64,000 nucleotides of DNA, from positions 1 through 64,000 of the forward strand of contig NZ_CAKUOF010000012.1 of assembly GCF_934668725.1 (NCBI RefSeq), written 5' to 3'. Each line of letters starts with the position of its first letter. The first letter of the stretch is position 1. The DNA comes from an uncultured Dysgonomonas sp. (lineage in GTDB: Bacteria; Bacteroidota; Bacteroidia; Bacteroidales; Dysgonomonadaceae). The notes below the pieces were generated by a model. The model was not told the DNA's origin. It saw only the letters and a list, made by a program, of their open reading frames with translations, and did not search any database. Shown one piece after another: positions 7,845 to 15,602 of the stretch. Made by a program: the position numbers and the translations under genes.

Positions 7845-9962
7845 ATGGCTGCATTACAGAAAATTAGAAATAAAGCCGGATTGCTTATCGGGGTAATAGC
7901 CGTTGCACTGTTGGCTTTTATTTTTCCATGGAATGAATTGACTTCATTTATCAACAGACAGAGAGATAAGGCTTTCACTGTAGATGGAGAAGTCGTTTCA
8001 ACAGGAGAGTACCACAAAAGAGTGACAGACTTCGAAAATTTCCAAAAGTTAATCAGTGGACAAAATTCCTTAGATGAAAACACCAATGCACAAATCAGAG
8101 AGTTTGTATATGAGCAAATGGTAAAGGAACTTATGCTCAACGACGAAACAGCGACTTTGGGGCTAAATGTTTCTGAGGCTGAACTTCATGATTTAATATT
8201 CGGAGCAAACGTTTCTCCTGTATTGCGTCAGATACCTATCTTTGTTGACCCTCAAACAGGACAATTCAGTCAAGCGGCACTTACACAGTTTGTAACATTG
8301 GTAAGTACTGATGCTAAAACTGTTCCTCTTGATCAACAAGCACAACTTGAAAATCTGAAATCTGTTTGGGAAACAATCCAAAACATGGTGAAATATCAAC
8401 GTCTTGAAGAAAAGTATAATACACTTTTAGCCGGTGCAATTTTAGTAAATAACGCTGAAATACAAGCTAATAAAGATGCTGCTAAATCTACGTCAGACAT
8501 GGCTTATGTGATCGAAAGATATTCTTCGATACCAGATTCTACTGTAACTGTTACAGACAAAGAAATAGAGAAATTGTATAGTGAACGCAAGAATAATTTT
8601 AAAACAACAGAAGAACTTCGGAAGATTTCTTACTTCACGAAACAAATAGTACCAAGTGAAAGCGATTTTGCTGAAGTAGAAAAAGAAGCTGCGACAGCTC
8701 GTGAAAAATTAGCTGAAGCATCCAACCCTGCATTAGTTGTTGCAGACTACTCAGAAGTTCCTTACCAAGATGTGTTTTTTTCTGAAAAGAATTTGTCAGC
8801 AGAAGAAGCTACCTTTGTTAAATCGGCTTCAATTGGCGATATTTATGGTCCAATACGTGACAACGACGCCTTCAGAATATATAAGCTGGTTGATCGTGCA
8901 GCAGCTGCAGATTCAGTTAAACTTAGAATGATTCTTGTTCCCGAGGGAGCTGATAAATTAGCAGCAAATAATAAAGCTGACAGTATCATAAACGTCATTA
9001 AACAAGGAAAAGCTTTTGATGTTGTAGCAAATGAATTATTTCCTCAATCAAATGGAGGTGAAATTGGCTGGGTTACCGAAGCTCAACTTGCATCGGCAGG
9101 AAAAGAGTTTGTTGATGCAGCATTCAAAACACCTGTTGGAGATATCACAAAATTAAATCTGCAAGGACAAATCCAGATTCTTCAAGTTGAACAAAGAACT
9201 CAACCTGTTACTAAGTATAAATTAGCTTTGATTCAAATGCCTGTATCGGTAAGCGATCAAACACTAATAACTTTAGACAATGAGCTAGCTCAATTCGTTA
9301 CACAAAATGGAAATGCTGAAAATTTTGTAAAAGCAGCAAAAGAAAAAGGATACGATGTTGTAGCCAACTCTCTTATTTCAGGATCATATCCAAACATTAA
9401 TCAAATAAATGGATCACGCCAGGTTATCACTTGGGCTTTCAATGAGAAAGTAGGATCTGTTAAGAAGTTTGATCTTTCAGACTATAAGATTATAGCTCTT
9501 ATCGATACTAAAATACCTCAAGGTTTCCTTCCTGTATCTGAAGTTAAAGATGCTTTGAAAGCAGAATTAATTAAGGATAAGAAAGCAGAAAAAATGATTG
9601 CTGATCTTAAGGCTAAAAACATATCATCTCTTAATGGATATGCTGAAGCTATAGGCTCTAAAATCGATACGGTTAAGTTTGTAACATTCAACACACCTAA
9701 TATCTTAGGAATTGGTAGAGAATATGCTCTAAATGTATACTCAGAATTAGGAGAAGTAAATAAACTTAATGCACCCGTAAAAGGTGAAAATGGGGTATTA
9801 GCTGTAACTGTAGTAAGTAAAGTGGATCAAAGTAAAGACTTTAATCCTGAATCTTTCAAACAAACCGCCAATAGTCAAAATCTGTACAGAGTAATGTCTC
9901 AAGCAATGCCTGCGCTTCAAAATAAAATGGATGTAGTAGATAATAGAGTAAAATTCTTTTAA
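7845..9962 (+). CDS. PpiD-like periplasmic folding chaperone / peptidyl-prolyl isomerase
   Basis: This 705-aa protein has a single N-terminal membrane anchor (about residues 12-31), a SurA/PpiD-type N-terminal chaperone domain with EFVYEQMVKELMLNDE, and at least one parvulin-type rotamase segment in the middle (SVKLRMILVP through EIGWVTEAQL to VGDITKL). It is the usual Bacteroidetes PpiD-like architecture and length. It would be anchored in the inner membrane and assist folding of proteins leaving the Sec translocon. The two upstream genes (barrel and lptC) point to outer-membrane assembly. A strong terminator follows at 9991-10023. Confidence 0.88.
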   Translation: MAALQKIRNKAGLLIGVIAVALLAFIFPWNELTSFINRQRDKAFTVDGEVVSTGEYHKRVTDFENFQKLISGQNSLDENTNAQIREFVYEQMVKELMLNDETATLGLNVSEAELHDLIFGANVSPVLRQIPIFVDPQTGQFSQAALTQFVTLVSTDAKTVPLDQQAQLENLKSVWETIQNMVKYQRLEEKYNTLLAGAILVNNAEIQANKDAAKSTSDMAYVIERYSSIPDSTVTVTDKEIEKLYSERKNNFKTTEELRKISYFTKQIVPSESDFAEVEKEAATAREKLAEASNPALVVADYSEVPYQDVFFSEKNLSAEEATFVKSASIGDIYGPIRDNDAFRIYKLVDRAAAADSVKLRMILVPEGADKLAANNKADSIINVIKQGKAFDVVANELFPQSNGGEIGWVTEAQLASAGKEFVDAAFKTPVGDITKLNLQGQIQILQVEQRTQPVTKYKLALIQMPVSVSDQTLITLDNELAQFVTQNGNAENFVKAAKEKGYDVVANSLISGSYPNINQINGSRQVITWAFNEKVGSVKKFDLSDYKIIALIDTKIPQGFLPVSEVKDALKAELIKDKKAEKMIADLKAKNISSLNGYAEAIGSKIDTVKFVTFNTPNILGIGREYALNVYSELGEVNKLNAPVKGENGVLAVTVVSKVDQSKDFNPESFKQTANSQNLYRVMSQAMPALQNKMDVVDNRVKFF

Positions 9963-9990
9963 TTAAAGGATAAATACTACTTCAACTTAT

Positions 9991-10026
9991 AAAAGAGGGT
10001 ATCCAGTCAAGATACCCTCTTTTCTT
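9991..10026 (+). terminator. Rho-independent terminator after the ppiD-like gene
   Basis: A 13-bp perfect stem AAAAGAGGGTATC (9991-10003) pairs with 10011-10023 around a 7-nt loop and runs into a T-rich tract. Confidence 0.85.
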
Positions 10027-10128
10027 ATTTATGACTTGTAAATATTTATTATTTTTGTGTCCGAAAAAGTCATAAAGGTTTAAAAGATCAACATATACTT
10101 TTCATGACACTAACACAATGACAACAAA

Positions 10129-10794
10129 ATGATTACTAAAAAAGAAAGATACGAAAACGTTACAGCTTGGTTTCAAAAAAATATGCCTGTAGCCGAAACC
10201 GAGTTGCATTATGATAATCATTATCAACTAATGATTGCTGTTATTCTCTCGGCACAATGCACAGACAAAAGAATAAATATGATAACTCCGGCTTTATTCA
10301 AGGCCTTCCCTACCCCGGAAGTCATGGCAGAGTCATCTCAGGAGGAAATCTATGAATATATAAAAAGTGTGTCTTACCCAAACAATAAAGCTAAAAATTT
10401 ACTGGGGATGGCCAAAAAGCTTATAACCGAATTTGGAGGAGAAGTACCCAATACTCTAAAAGAACTTGAATCGATTCCGGGAGTTGGACGTAAAACTGCT
10501 AATGTGATGCTTTCTGTAGCATTCGATAAGCCTGCCATGGCAGTAGACACACACGTATTCAGAGTATCAAATAGAATTGGGTTGACCAATAATTCCAAAA
10601 ATCCACTGGATACAGAAAGAGAGCTCGTTAAAAATATTCCAAGCAAACTCTTATCAATAGCGCATCATTGGCTTATATTACATGGCAGATATGTTTGCAC
10701 TGCCCGAAGTCCTAAATGTAATGGGTGCGGAATCAACCAATGGTGCAAATATTATCTAAAGAAGAACGGTGTAAAATCGATAGAAAAATCGTAA
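10129..10794 (+). CDS. nth: Endonuclease III (DNA glycosylase/AP lyase)
   Basis: This 221-aa enzyme removes oxidised pyrimidines and nicks abasic sites in base-excision repair. The helix-hairpin-helix LESIPGVGRKTA carries the catalytic Lys-122, Asp-140 lies in AVDTHVFR, and the C-terminal cysteines at 190, 197, 200 and 206 follow the C-x6-C-x2-C-x5-C pattern of the [4Fe-4S] cluster. A -7-like box TATTTTTG occurs at 10050-10057. The gene ends only 4 nt from the end of the convergent glycosyltransferase gene, with no obvious terminator between them. Confidence 0.97.
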   Translation: MITKKERYENVTAWFQKNMPVAETELHYDNHYQLMIAVILSAQCTDKRINMITPALFKAFPTPEVMAESSQEEIYEYIKSVSYPNNKAKNLLGMAKKLITEFGGEVPNTLKELESIPGVGRKTANVMLSVAFDKPAMAVDTHVFRVSNRIGLTNNSKNPLDTERELVKNIPSKLLSIAHHWLILHGRYVCTARSPKCNGCGINQWCKYYLKKNGVKSIEKS

Positions 10795-10798
10795 TTTT

Positions 10799-11959
10799 TT
10801 ATACTCTTAAAATTTGGTCAACTTCATTTAACCATTTCTTGTAGTCGAAACGTTTCATACACTCATTGGTTCTCGAAACAAAATAAGGAAGTAGTGAAGG
10901 GTCATCCAATACTTTTTTCATTCCGCAATAAACGCCTTCGGCACTATTTTCCGTAAGGATACCATATGTGCCTCTTTCTATAACATCTTCGGGACCTCCA
11001 CATTCTGTAGTAATAACAGGGGTACCCAGAGCTGTAGACTCAATCAGTGTCAACGCAAAACTTTCACGAGAAGAAGGACAAAGGAACCAATCACACTTTT
11101 TCATATATGGAAAAGGATTCGAAACTCGTCCTAACATTTGTATCTTATCATTTAGTTTGTATTCAAAAATTAAACTCTGCAATTTATCAAATTCGTCCCC
11201 ATCTCCTAATATCAAACAATTGAAATTATAACCTTCTGCCCTTAAGCGTTCAGCAGCTAAAATAATCCGGTCTACTGTCTTCTCATAGGACAACCTGATA
11301 ACTGTAATAAAATTAACTCCTTGAGGCAACTTCAAATCAATTGGCTCTTCCGCACGTAAAGCAATACTGGAGAGGTCTAAGGCATTATAAAGAACTCTTA
11401 TATTCCTCTTTTGCTTTCCCTCATGATACAACTTTATATAATTTTTCTTAGAGGAATCTGAAACACATATTACCTCATCGTACTTATCAAAGGAACGATT
11501 CATCCGGTTAATCTGAAACCTATTTAAAGTATATGACAGCCATTCTTTCAAATTACGACTGGTATAATCTCGTTCAAACGGATGATTTTGTATCCAAAGA
11601 TATTTTGGCAACTTCAGTTTACTGAATAGTATAGAATAAAATCCGTCTTTGAAACAAACAATTTCATCATAATCATTTCCCTTAAACCCTACAAGCAGAG
11701 CATACAATCGAGGATAGAAAATCAGGATATTTTTAAATATTAGTTTTTTTAGACCTGTAAGTTCTTTGGAGAAAATATATTTAATGGGAACCTTTGGGGA
11801 TACTCTATTTAACAATGTATTCTTTTCGGATGGATTGGGAAGCAACAGAGTAATTTGGCACTCTTTTTCGGTCAAATGATTCAACAAATTCACAAGAAGA
11901 ATTTCAGTTCCCCCCATATAAAAGCAATCATTAAATATAAGTATTCTCTTTTTTTTCAT
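10799..11959 (-). CDS. Glycosyltransferase family 4 protein
   Basis: This 386-aa GT-B fold protein has an N-terminal nucleotide-binding-like start RILIFNDCFYMGGTEILLVN and, in the C-terminal half, SSRESFALTLIESTALGTPVI, which contains the E-x7-E motif of retaining GT4 enzymes. It probably transfers a sugar from an NDP donor during surface polysaccharide or LPS synthesis, but no polysaccharide cluster surrounds it and the acceptor cannot be predicted. A -7 box TAACTTTG (minus, 12081-12074) implies a leader of about 100 nt. That leader contains the complete dispersed repeat at 11974-12056. Confidence 0.88.
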   Translation of the reverse strand: MKKKRILIFNDCFYMGGTEILLVNLLNHLTEKECQITLLLPNPSEKNTLLNRVSPKVPIKYIFSKELTGLKKLIFKNILIFYPRLYALLVGFKGNDYDEIVCFKDGFYSILFSKLKLPKYLWIQNHPFERDYTSRNLKEWLSYTLNRFQINRMNRSFDKYDEVICVSDSSKKNYIKLYHEGKQKRNIRVLYNALDLSSIALRAEEPIDLKLPQGVNFITVIRLSYEKTVDRIILAAERLRAEGYNFNCLILGDGDEFDKLQSLIFEYKLNDKIQMLGRVSNPFPYMKKCDWFLCPSSRESFALTLIESTALGTPVITTECGGPEDVIERGTYGILTENSAEGVYCGMKKVLDDPSLLPYFVSRTNECMKRFDYKKWLNEVDQILRV

Positions 11960-11973
11960 TCAAGACTAGCTTG

Positions 11974-12056
11974 CTAAGTTCTCAGAACTATTTATTACTT
12001 TGGCAAGTAAAATAGCGAAAAACACTTAAATTCTTAAAATGTATCATTAAATATTT
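11974..12056 (+). repeat. Dispersed ~83-bp intergenic element, copy A
   Basis: This segment matches 31579-31660: 36 of 44 bases are identical in the first part, a 14-15-nt centre is divergent, and the last 24 bases are exactly identical (12033-12056 and 31637-31660). It contains a hairpin TTACTT-TGGC-AAGTAA (11995-12010). In the other copy the stem is TTGCTT/AAGCAA, so one base pair changed on both sides while the TGGC loop was kept. Here it lies in the predicted leader of the glycosyltransferase gene, in antisense orientation relative to copy B and its downstream gene. Confidence 0.75.
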
Positions 12057-12133
12057 CCTTTTACTCAATATACCAAAGTTAGCAAAATATAATGAATCAT
12101 AAACTACAACATTAATCGGTAAGCTTATTAAAC

Positions 12134-12164
12134 AAAAAACGAAGATAATTCATCTTCGTTTTTT
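12134..12164 (-). terminator. Terminator after the nitroreductase gene
   Basis: A perfect 13-bp stem AAAAAACGAAGAT (12134-12146) pairs with 12152-12164 around a 5-nt loop, with a T-run on the minus-strand transcript. The symmetric A/T flanks would let it work in both directions. Confidence 0.8.
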
Positions 12165-12203
12165 ATAAATTTATATGCTATTCCAAACGTAAAAACTAGA
12201 ATT

Positions 12204-12830
12204 TCAAAAGATAAATAAATCCTTATTCTCTTTTCTTACCTTAGGAGTATCAGCTAGATGGTCCTCATTACTATCTCTGAACCCTAGGGGGAACAATAGA
12301 GTTGATCTTAGGTTCTTCTCAGGCAAACCCAATATTTCATCCACTATCGAAGCATTAAAGCCTTCAACAGGCGTTGAATCGACTCTAAGTGTCGCTGCCG
12401 CTATTGAAGCGTAAGCCATCACTATATATGTTTGACGTGCCGACCATTCAAATATCTCTTGCTCAGACATTCCTAATAAGAAGCTCCATTTAGTTCTATA
12501 TTCTTCCAATCTGTCACCTGTAATATTTCTTACGGCTCCCAGATGATCGATGTATTCATTTACATCATCCTGGGTTAACTTTGTATATGCTGAAAATACT
12601 AACAAATGCGAACATCCTTTTATCATCATTTGTCTTGGTGCTGCCTCTTCCCATATTTGATTTTTCACTTTAGGGTCTGTTATTACCGATACTTTAAATA
12701 TCTGCATTCCCATAGAGGTAGGAGCTAAGCGTATAGCATCCAATATTATTTCTAACTTATCTTGTTCCAGTATTTTTCCATTCATGCGTTTGCAAGCATA
12801 ACGCCAATTCAGATCTTCTATTAAGCTCAT
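12204..12830 (-). CDS. Nitroreductase-family NAD(P)H oxidoreductase
   Basis: This 208-aa FMN-dependent oxidoreductase resembles NfsB/YdgI-type proteins. It has the N-terminal WRYACKRMNGK FMN-phosphate-binding stretch, RLAPTSMGMQIFK in the position of the usual AP(S/T)..N..PW segment, and the C-terminal LLFPLGFRD cofactor segment. Such proteins reduce quinones, nitroaromatics or flavins in the cytoplasm; the physiological substrate is not evident. It is followed on the same strand by a strong terminator and preceded by the terminator of the upstream ferredoxin gene, so it is probably transcribed alone. Confidence 0.88.
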   Translation of the reverse strand: MSLIEDLNWRYACKRMNGKILEQDKLEIILDAIRLAPTSMGMQIFKVSVITDPKVKNQIWEEAAPRQMMIKGCSHLLVFSAYTKLTQDDVNEYIDHLGAVRNITGDRLEEYRTKWSFLLGMSEQEIFEWSARQTYIVMAYASIAAATLRVDSTPVEGFNASIVDEILGLPEKNLRSTLLFPLGFRDSNEDHLADTPKVRKENKDLFIF

Positions 12831-12904
12831 TTTTTATATTTATTTAGGTCTCCGACCCTTTATTATTTAATTTATAAAATAAAACCTCGTCATATGCCTA
12901 TAAT

Positions 12905-12936
12905 AAAAAAAGGACTACAAATGTAGCCCCTTTTTT
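12905..12936 (-). terminator. Terminator after the small ferredoxin gene
   Basis: An A-run and GG (12905-12913) pair with CC and a T-run (12929-12936), with an inner CTAC/GTAG helix. On the minus strand the stem is followed by a U-tract and lies 17 nt beyond the ferredoxin stop codon. Confidence 0.7.
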
Positions 12937-12952
12937 ATTTTTTTTCAGCAAA

Positions 12953-13120
12953 TTATGCTGGACTGATTGCACTTGTAGGACATACATCAGCACAAGTGCC
13001 GCAATCTGTACATGTATCAGGATCAATTACATAAATTTCTCCTTCTGAAATTGCATTTACAGGACACTCATCGATACAAGTACCACATGCAATACAATCT
13101 TCATTAATTACATAAGCCAT
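12953..13120 (-). CDS. Small 2[4Fe-4S] ferredoxin (55 aa)
   Basis: The minus strand from ATG at 13118-13120 encodes 55 residues with two complete C-x2-C-x2-C-x3-C-P motifs: Cys 9, 12, 15, 19 and Cys 37, 40, 43, 47. This is the clostridial-type bacterial ferredoxin, a low-potential electron carrier suited to anaerobic metabolism and to partners such as the 2-oxoacid:ferredoxin oxidoreductase encoded at 46.5-49.3 kb. It has its own near-perfect promoter (13167-13197) and terminator, so it is a single-gene transcript. Confidence 0.95.
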   Translation of the reverse strand: MAYVINEDCIACGTCIDECPVNAISEGEIYVIDPDTCTDCGTCADVCPTSAISPA

Positions 13121-13166
13121 GACTTTAATACTTTTATGTTAATACTTACTTTTCTATATGACATAA

Positions 13167-13197
13167 CAAAGATATAGTCTTTTTTTTTCTATTCAAA
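13167..13197 (-). promoter_or_regulatory. Consensus Bacteroidetes promoter of the ferredoxin gene
   Basis: Minus-strand TTTG (13197-13194), 19-nt spacer, TATCTTTG (13174-13167) matches the Bacteroidetes consensus at every defined base. The start near 13160 gives a leader of about 40 nt. The rest of the gap up to 13410 is AT-rich and shows no other recognisable element. Confidence 0.8.
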
Positions 13198-13410
13198 TAT
13201 TAATCTAATAGATAATACTAATTCAAGATACATTTTATAAGTATAGGTGCATATCCCAACAGGGTAATATACTAATAAACAATATTATAAATAATTGATC
13301 TCAAAAAAAGTGATTATTTATAATTTCTGCTTAATTTTACAGTTCCAAAGTATGAACAATCAAGATGACATCAATATTCTGAGGTGACATTTACTTAAAA
13401 GTATATTATT

Positions 13411-14127
13411 TTGAGAAATTACAATAAATATATAATTCTTATCTGTTTGTTAATCACTTATGGAACAAATATTTCCGCACAAAGGCAAAAGGTCAAAAAT
13501 CAACCCTATGCTGATCAAAAATTATTTCATCTAGGTTTTACAGTCGGATTAAGTACACAAGACCTGATTCTTTCTCATTCAGGAACCGTTCAAGCCGACA
13601 ACAGCGTCTGGTTTTCTGAGATCCCTTCTTACTCTCCCGGACTAAGTGTGGGCATCATCGCAGATAGATACATCAATCAATACATGAATCTAAGGATTGT
13701 ACCAACTCTTAACTTTGGGGAGAAACGTTTTGTTTTCAGAGAGCAGAATGAGATGCATAAGAATTTTGAGACTTCAATAAGAAATAATTATTTATCGCTT
13801 CCTATACACATGCGCTTCAATTCGGAACGACTAAATAATATACGTCCTTACGTCTTGGCAGGAGGTTTTATTAATACTCAAATAGGAGGGCAAAAAGAGC
13901 CAGTGATAAAGCTCAATAATGTAGACTATGGTATTGAAATAGGCTTGGGCTGCAACCTCTATTTTCCTTTATTTAAGCTGAGCCCTGAACTAAGGTTCTC
14001 ATTTGGATTAAAGAATATATTAGAAAAGGACAGATCTGATCTTACTGACAAATCGCTTTTGATTTATACGGAAGCTTTAAACTCGGCAAAATCAAGAATG
14101 ATAACCCTTACATTCAATTTCGAATAA
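13411..14127 (+). CDS. porT: PorT-family outer-membrane barrel (type IX secretion)
   Basis: This 238-aa secreted barrel has a signal peptide (KYIILICLLITYGTNISAQ), then LFHLGFTVGLSTQDLIL, the central YLSLPIHMRFNSERLNNIRPYVLAGG (positions about 130-155) and a final strand ITLTFNFE. This organisation matches PorT, an outer-membrane protein needed for type IX secretion in Porphyromonas, and other small Bacteroidetes barrels. No ATG is available at the N-terminus: an in-frame stop lies 15 nt upstream of the TTG at 13411, which is the best start. No T9SS cargo tail was recognised in the window, so the link to secretion rests on family resemblance. Confidence 0.75.
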   Translation: MRNYNKYIILICLLITYGTNISAQRQKVKNQPYADQKLFHLGFTVGLSTQDLILSHSGTVQADNSVWFSEIPSYSPGLSVGIIADRYINQYMNLRIVPTLNFGEKRFVFREQNEMHKNFETSIRNNYLSLPIHMRFNSERLNNIRPYVLAGGFINTQIGGQKEPVIKLNNVDYGIEIGLGCNLYFPLFKLSPELRFSFGLKNILEKDRSDLTDKSLLIYTEALNSAKSRMITLTFNFE

Positions 14128-14212
14128 GAAAATTACTAACCTTACCACTTTAGATCAATACCAACAATAAATTATAAAATAAATTCACATCTAAAATATA
14201 AAAAACAGACCT

Positions 14213-14545
14213 ATGTACAATGATGAAAATTGGGATGATCCCTCAATAAAAGATTATACTGACATGCAAAAATATGCATTTGTCACTCAAAGAGCTATTG
14301 ATAATAATTACATCGGTTATTGTTATCGTGAAAACTCTGAAATAAAAATTGACAGTGGATGGCGTTTCTTATATGGTGATGAGGATGAAGATTATCTGGA
14401 TAATCCAATCAATACAGTAACACAAGACCTATCTGCAGTAGTAGAATGGAAGCCTGAAATAAAAGATATTTTAGCCTCTCGCCGAGGAACTGATTTTGAA
14501 TGGAATCCCGATAAAGAAATATTTGAGAAAATATCTGAAGATTAA
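14213..14545 (+). CDS. DUF2185-family protein
   Basis: This is an acidic 110-aa cytoplasmic protein. The core DSGWRFLYGDEDEDYLDNPIN closely fits the DUF2185 signature (a conserved SGWRF followed by a G-D/E-E-D-E-D-Y stretch). Some relatives are annotated as immunity-like proteins, but no toxin gene is next to it and no function is assigned here. It is followed by a strong terminator (14566-14599), which suggests it ends its own transcript. Confidence 0.75.
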   Translation: MYNDENWDDPSIKDYTDMQKYAFVTQRAIDNNYIGYCYRENSEIKIDSGWRFLYGDEDEDYLDNPINTVTQDLSAVVEWKPEIKDILASRRGTDFEWNPDKEIFEKISED

Positions 14546-14893
14546 TTCTCTAAATTATGAAAATTAAAAGAGCTTATCATTAGATAAGCTCTTTTTTTTC
14601 TTTTTACTATTCCCAATAGCTTGCATGTCAATAGTAAATATACCAACATTGTGAATTTTTATACATTTTTCGAGAACTGAAACTACAAATAAACAAGATA
14701 AATTTGTTCCCGATAAATATCAAACTCAAATTCCGATACATAATCATCTGACCAAATGTGTCAAAGCTAAATCTGAAAACCTTTCAACAAAAAGTCATGT
14801 CGTTTTTATATATTAAGAGAGAAGGATGAGTTGAATAGCTAGTGTAGACACAAAAACAAAGCATAACTTAACTGATGACAAACTAAAGTAATT
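14546..14893 (+). other. 348-nt intergenic region with terminator, promoter-like box and inverted repeat
   Basis: The gap holds the terminator at 14566-14599, a -7-like box TAAATTTG at 14699-14706, and the left arm of a 15-bp inverted repeat (14833-14847). No coding potential was seen. A start near 14713 would give the next gene a leader of about 180 nt. Confidence 0.5.
14566..14599 (+). terminator. Terminator after the DUF2185 gene
   Basis: AAAAGAGCTTATC (14566-14578) pairs perfectly with the sequence from 14583 around a 4-nt loop and is followed by eight or more T residues. Confidence 0.88.
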
Positions 14894-14915
14894 ATGAAAA
14901 CTACACTAGCTATTC
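14833..14915 (+). repeat. 15-bp inverted repeat enclosing a start codon
   Basis: GAATAGCTAGTGTAG at 14833-14847 is exactly complementary to 14901-14915. The 53-nt loop contains the ribosome-binding region and ATG (14894) of the next gene, and the right arm covers its codons 3-8. Folding in the mRNA would place the start codon in a closed loop. Confidence 0.8.
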
Positions 14916-15391
14916 TTTTTATGTATTGCATCTATCTACAAAATATTTCAAGTCAAGCCAGACTGCAACCCAGCATAAGCAATAAAAATATCAACTACTT
15001 GGAATATACGATGGAAGGGAAAGCATTTAAAATAAAAGATAATATGGCTATCGATATCACTGTTTCGATAACCACACCTTCAATAATATATAATTTTTGT
15101 AGCCGGGAAAGAAACATCCAAATACAATTTAAATGGGAAAAGATGGATCAGATTGAGGACATTGGCACTTTTAATATTCTAAATGGTTATTTTATTGATC
15201 GGGAAAAAAACATAAAAAATAAGAACATAAGCGGAAAGGTGATAATAAAAAAAATCAGCTATAAATCGCATATAACACGCATCATTGAAGTCGAAGGATT
15301 ATACGAAATAAATATAAGAATGCCGGATAAAACACAAAAGACCATTGACGGTAACTTCTTTTACGAAGGAGAATATACTATTTCACTTTAA
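14894..15391 (+). CDS. Secreted protein of unknown function
   Basis: This 165-aa protein has a signal peptide (MKTTLAILFMYCIYLQNISS, then QA) and a mature part of about 145 residues rich in beta-forming segments, such as KVIIKKISYKSHITRIIEVEG and a C-terminal FFYEGEYTISL. It is lysine- and isoleucine-rich with one internal cysteine. I recognise no family. It is flanked by terminators on both sides (14566-14599 and 15416-15464), so it is probably a single-gene unit. Its start codon lies inside the loop of a long inverted repeat (14833-14915). Confidence 0.7.
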   Translation: MKTTLAILFMYCIYLQNISSQARLQPSISNKNINYLEYTMEGKAFKIKDNMAIDITVSITTPSIIYNFCSRERNIQIQFKWEKMDQIEDIGTFNILNGYFIDREKNIKNKNISGKVIIKKISYKSHITRIIEVEGLYEINIRMPDKTQKTIDGNFFYEGEYTISL

Positions 15392-15415
15392 CGTTCTTCA
15401 TTTTCATACACTACC

Positions 15416-15464
15416 AAGCCAAGAGTAAAATTCTGTAAATAGAAGTTTATTTCTTGGCTTTTTC
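15416..15464 (+). terminator. Terminator after the secreted orphan gene
   Basis: AAGCCAAGA (15416-15424) pairs with TCTTGGCTT (15452-15460), followed by TTTT. The loop is long and could hold minor internal pairing. Confidence 0.7.
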
Positions 15465-15602
15465 TTTACAAACATTCCGTATATGCACAATTTTAACGAT
15501 ATTGCAATTTTTAGGGAACAATAATATTCTCTTTTTTGTTTGTACTATAAAACAGTTAAAATAAGACAGTAACTTACACTAAAAATAAACTCGAAAGTTA
15601 TA

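Noticed and set aside
13365..13380. 16-base identity (ATGACATCAATATTCT) with 24249-24264
   Set aside because: Flanks do not align, and one chance 16-mer match is expected in AT-rich DNA of this length.
14213..14545. DUF2185 gene as an immunity gene of a toxin pair
   Set aside because: No toxin-like gene is adjacent; neighbours are porT and a secreted orphan, each in its own unit.
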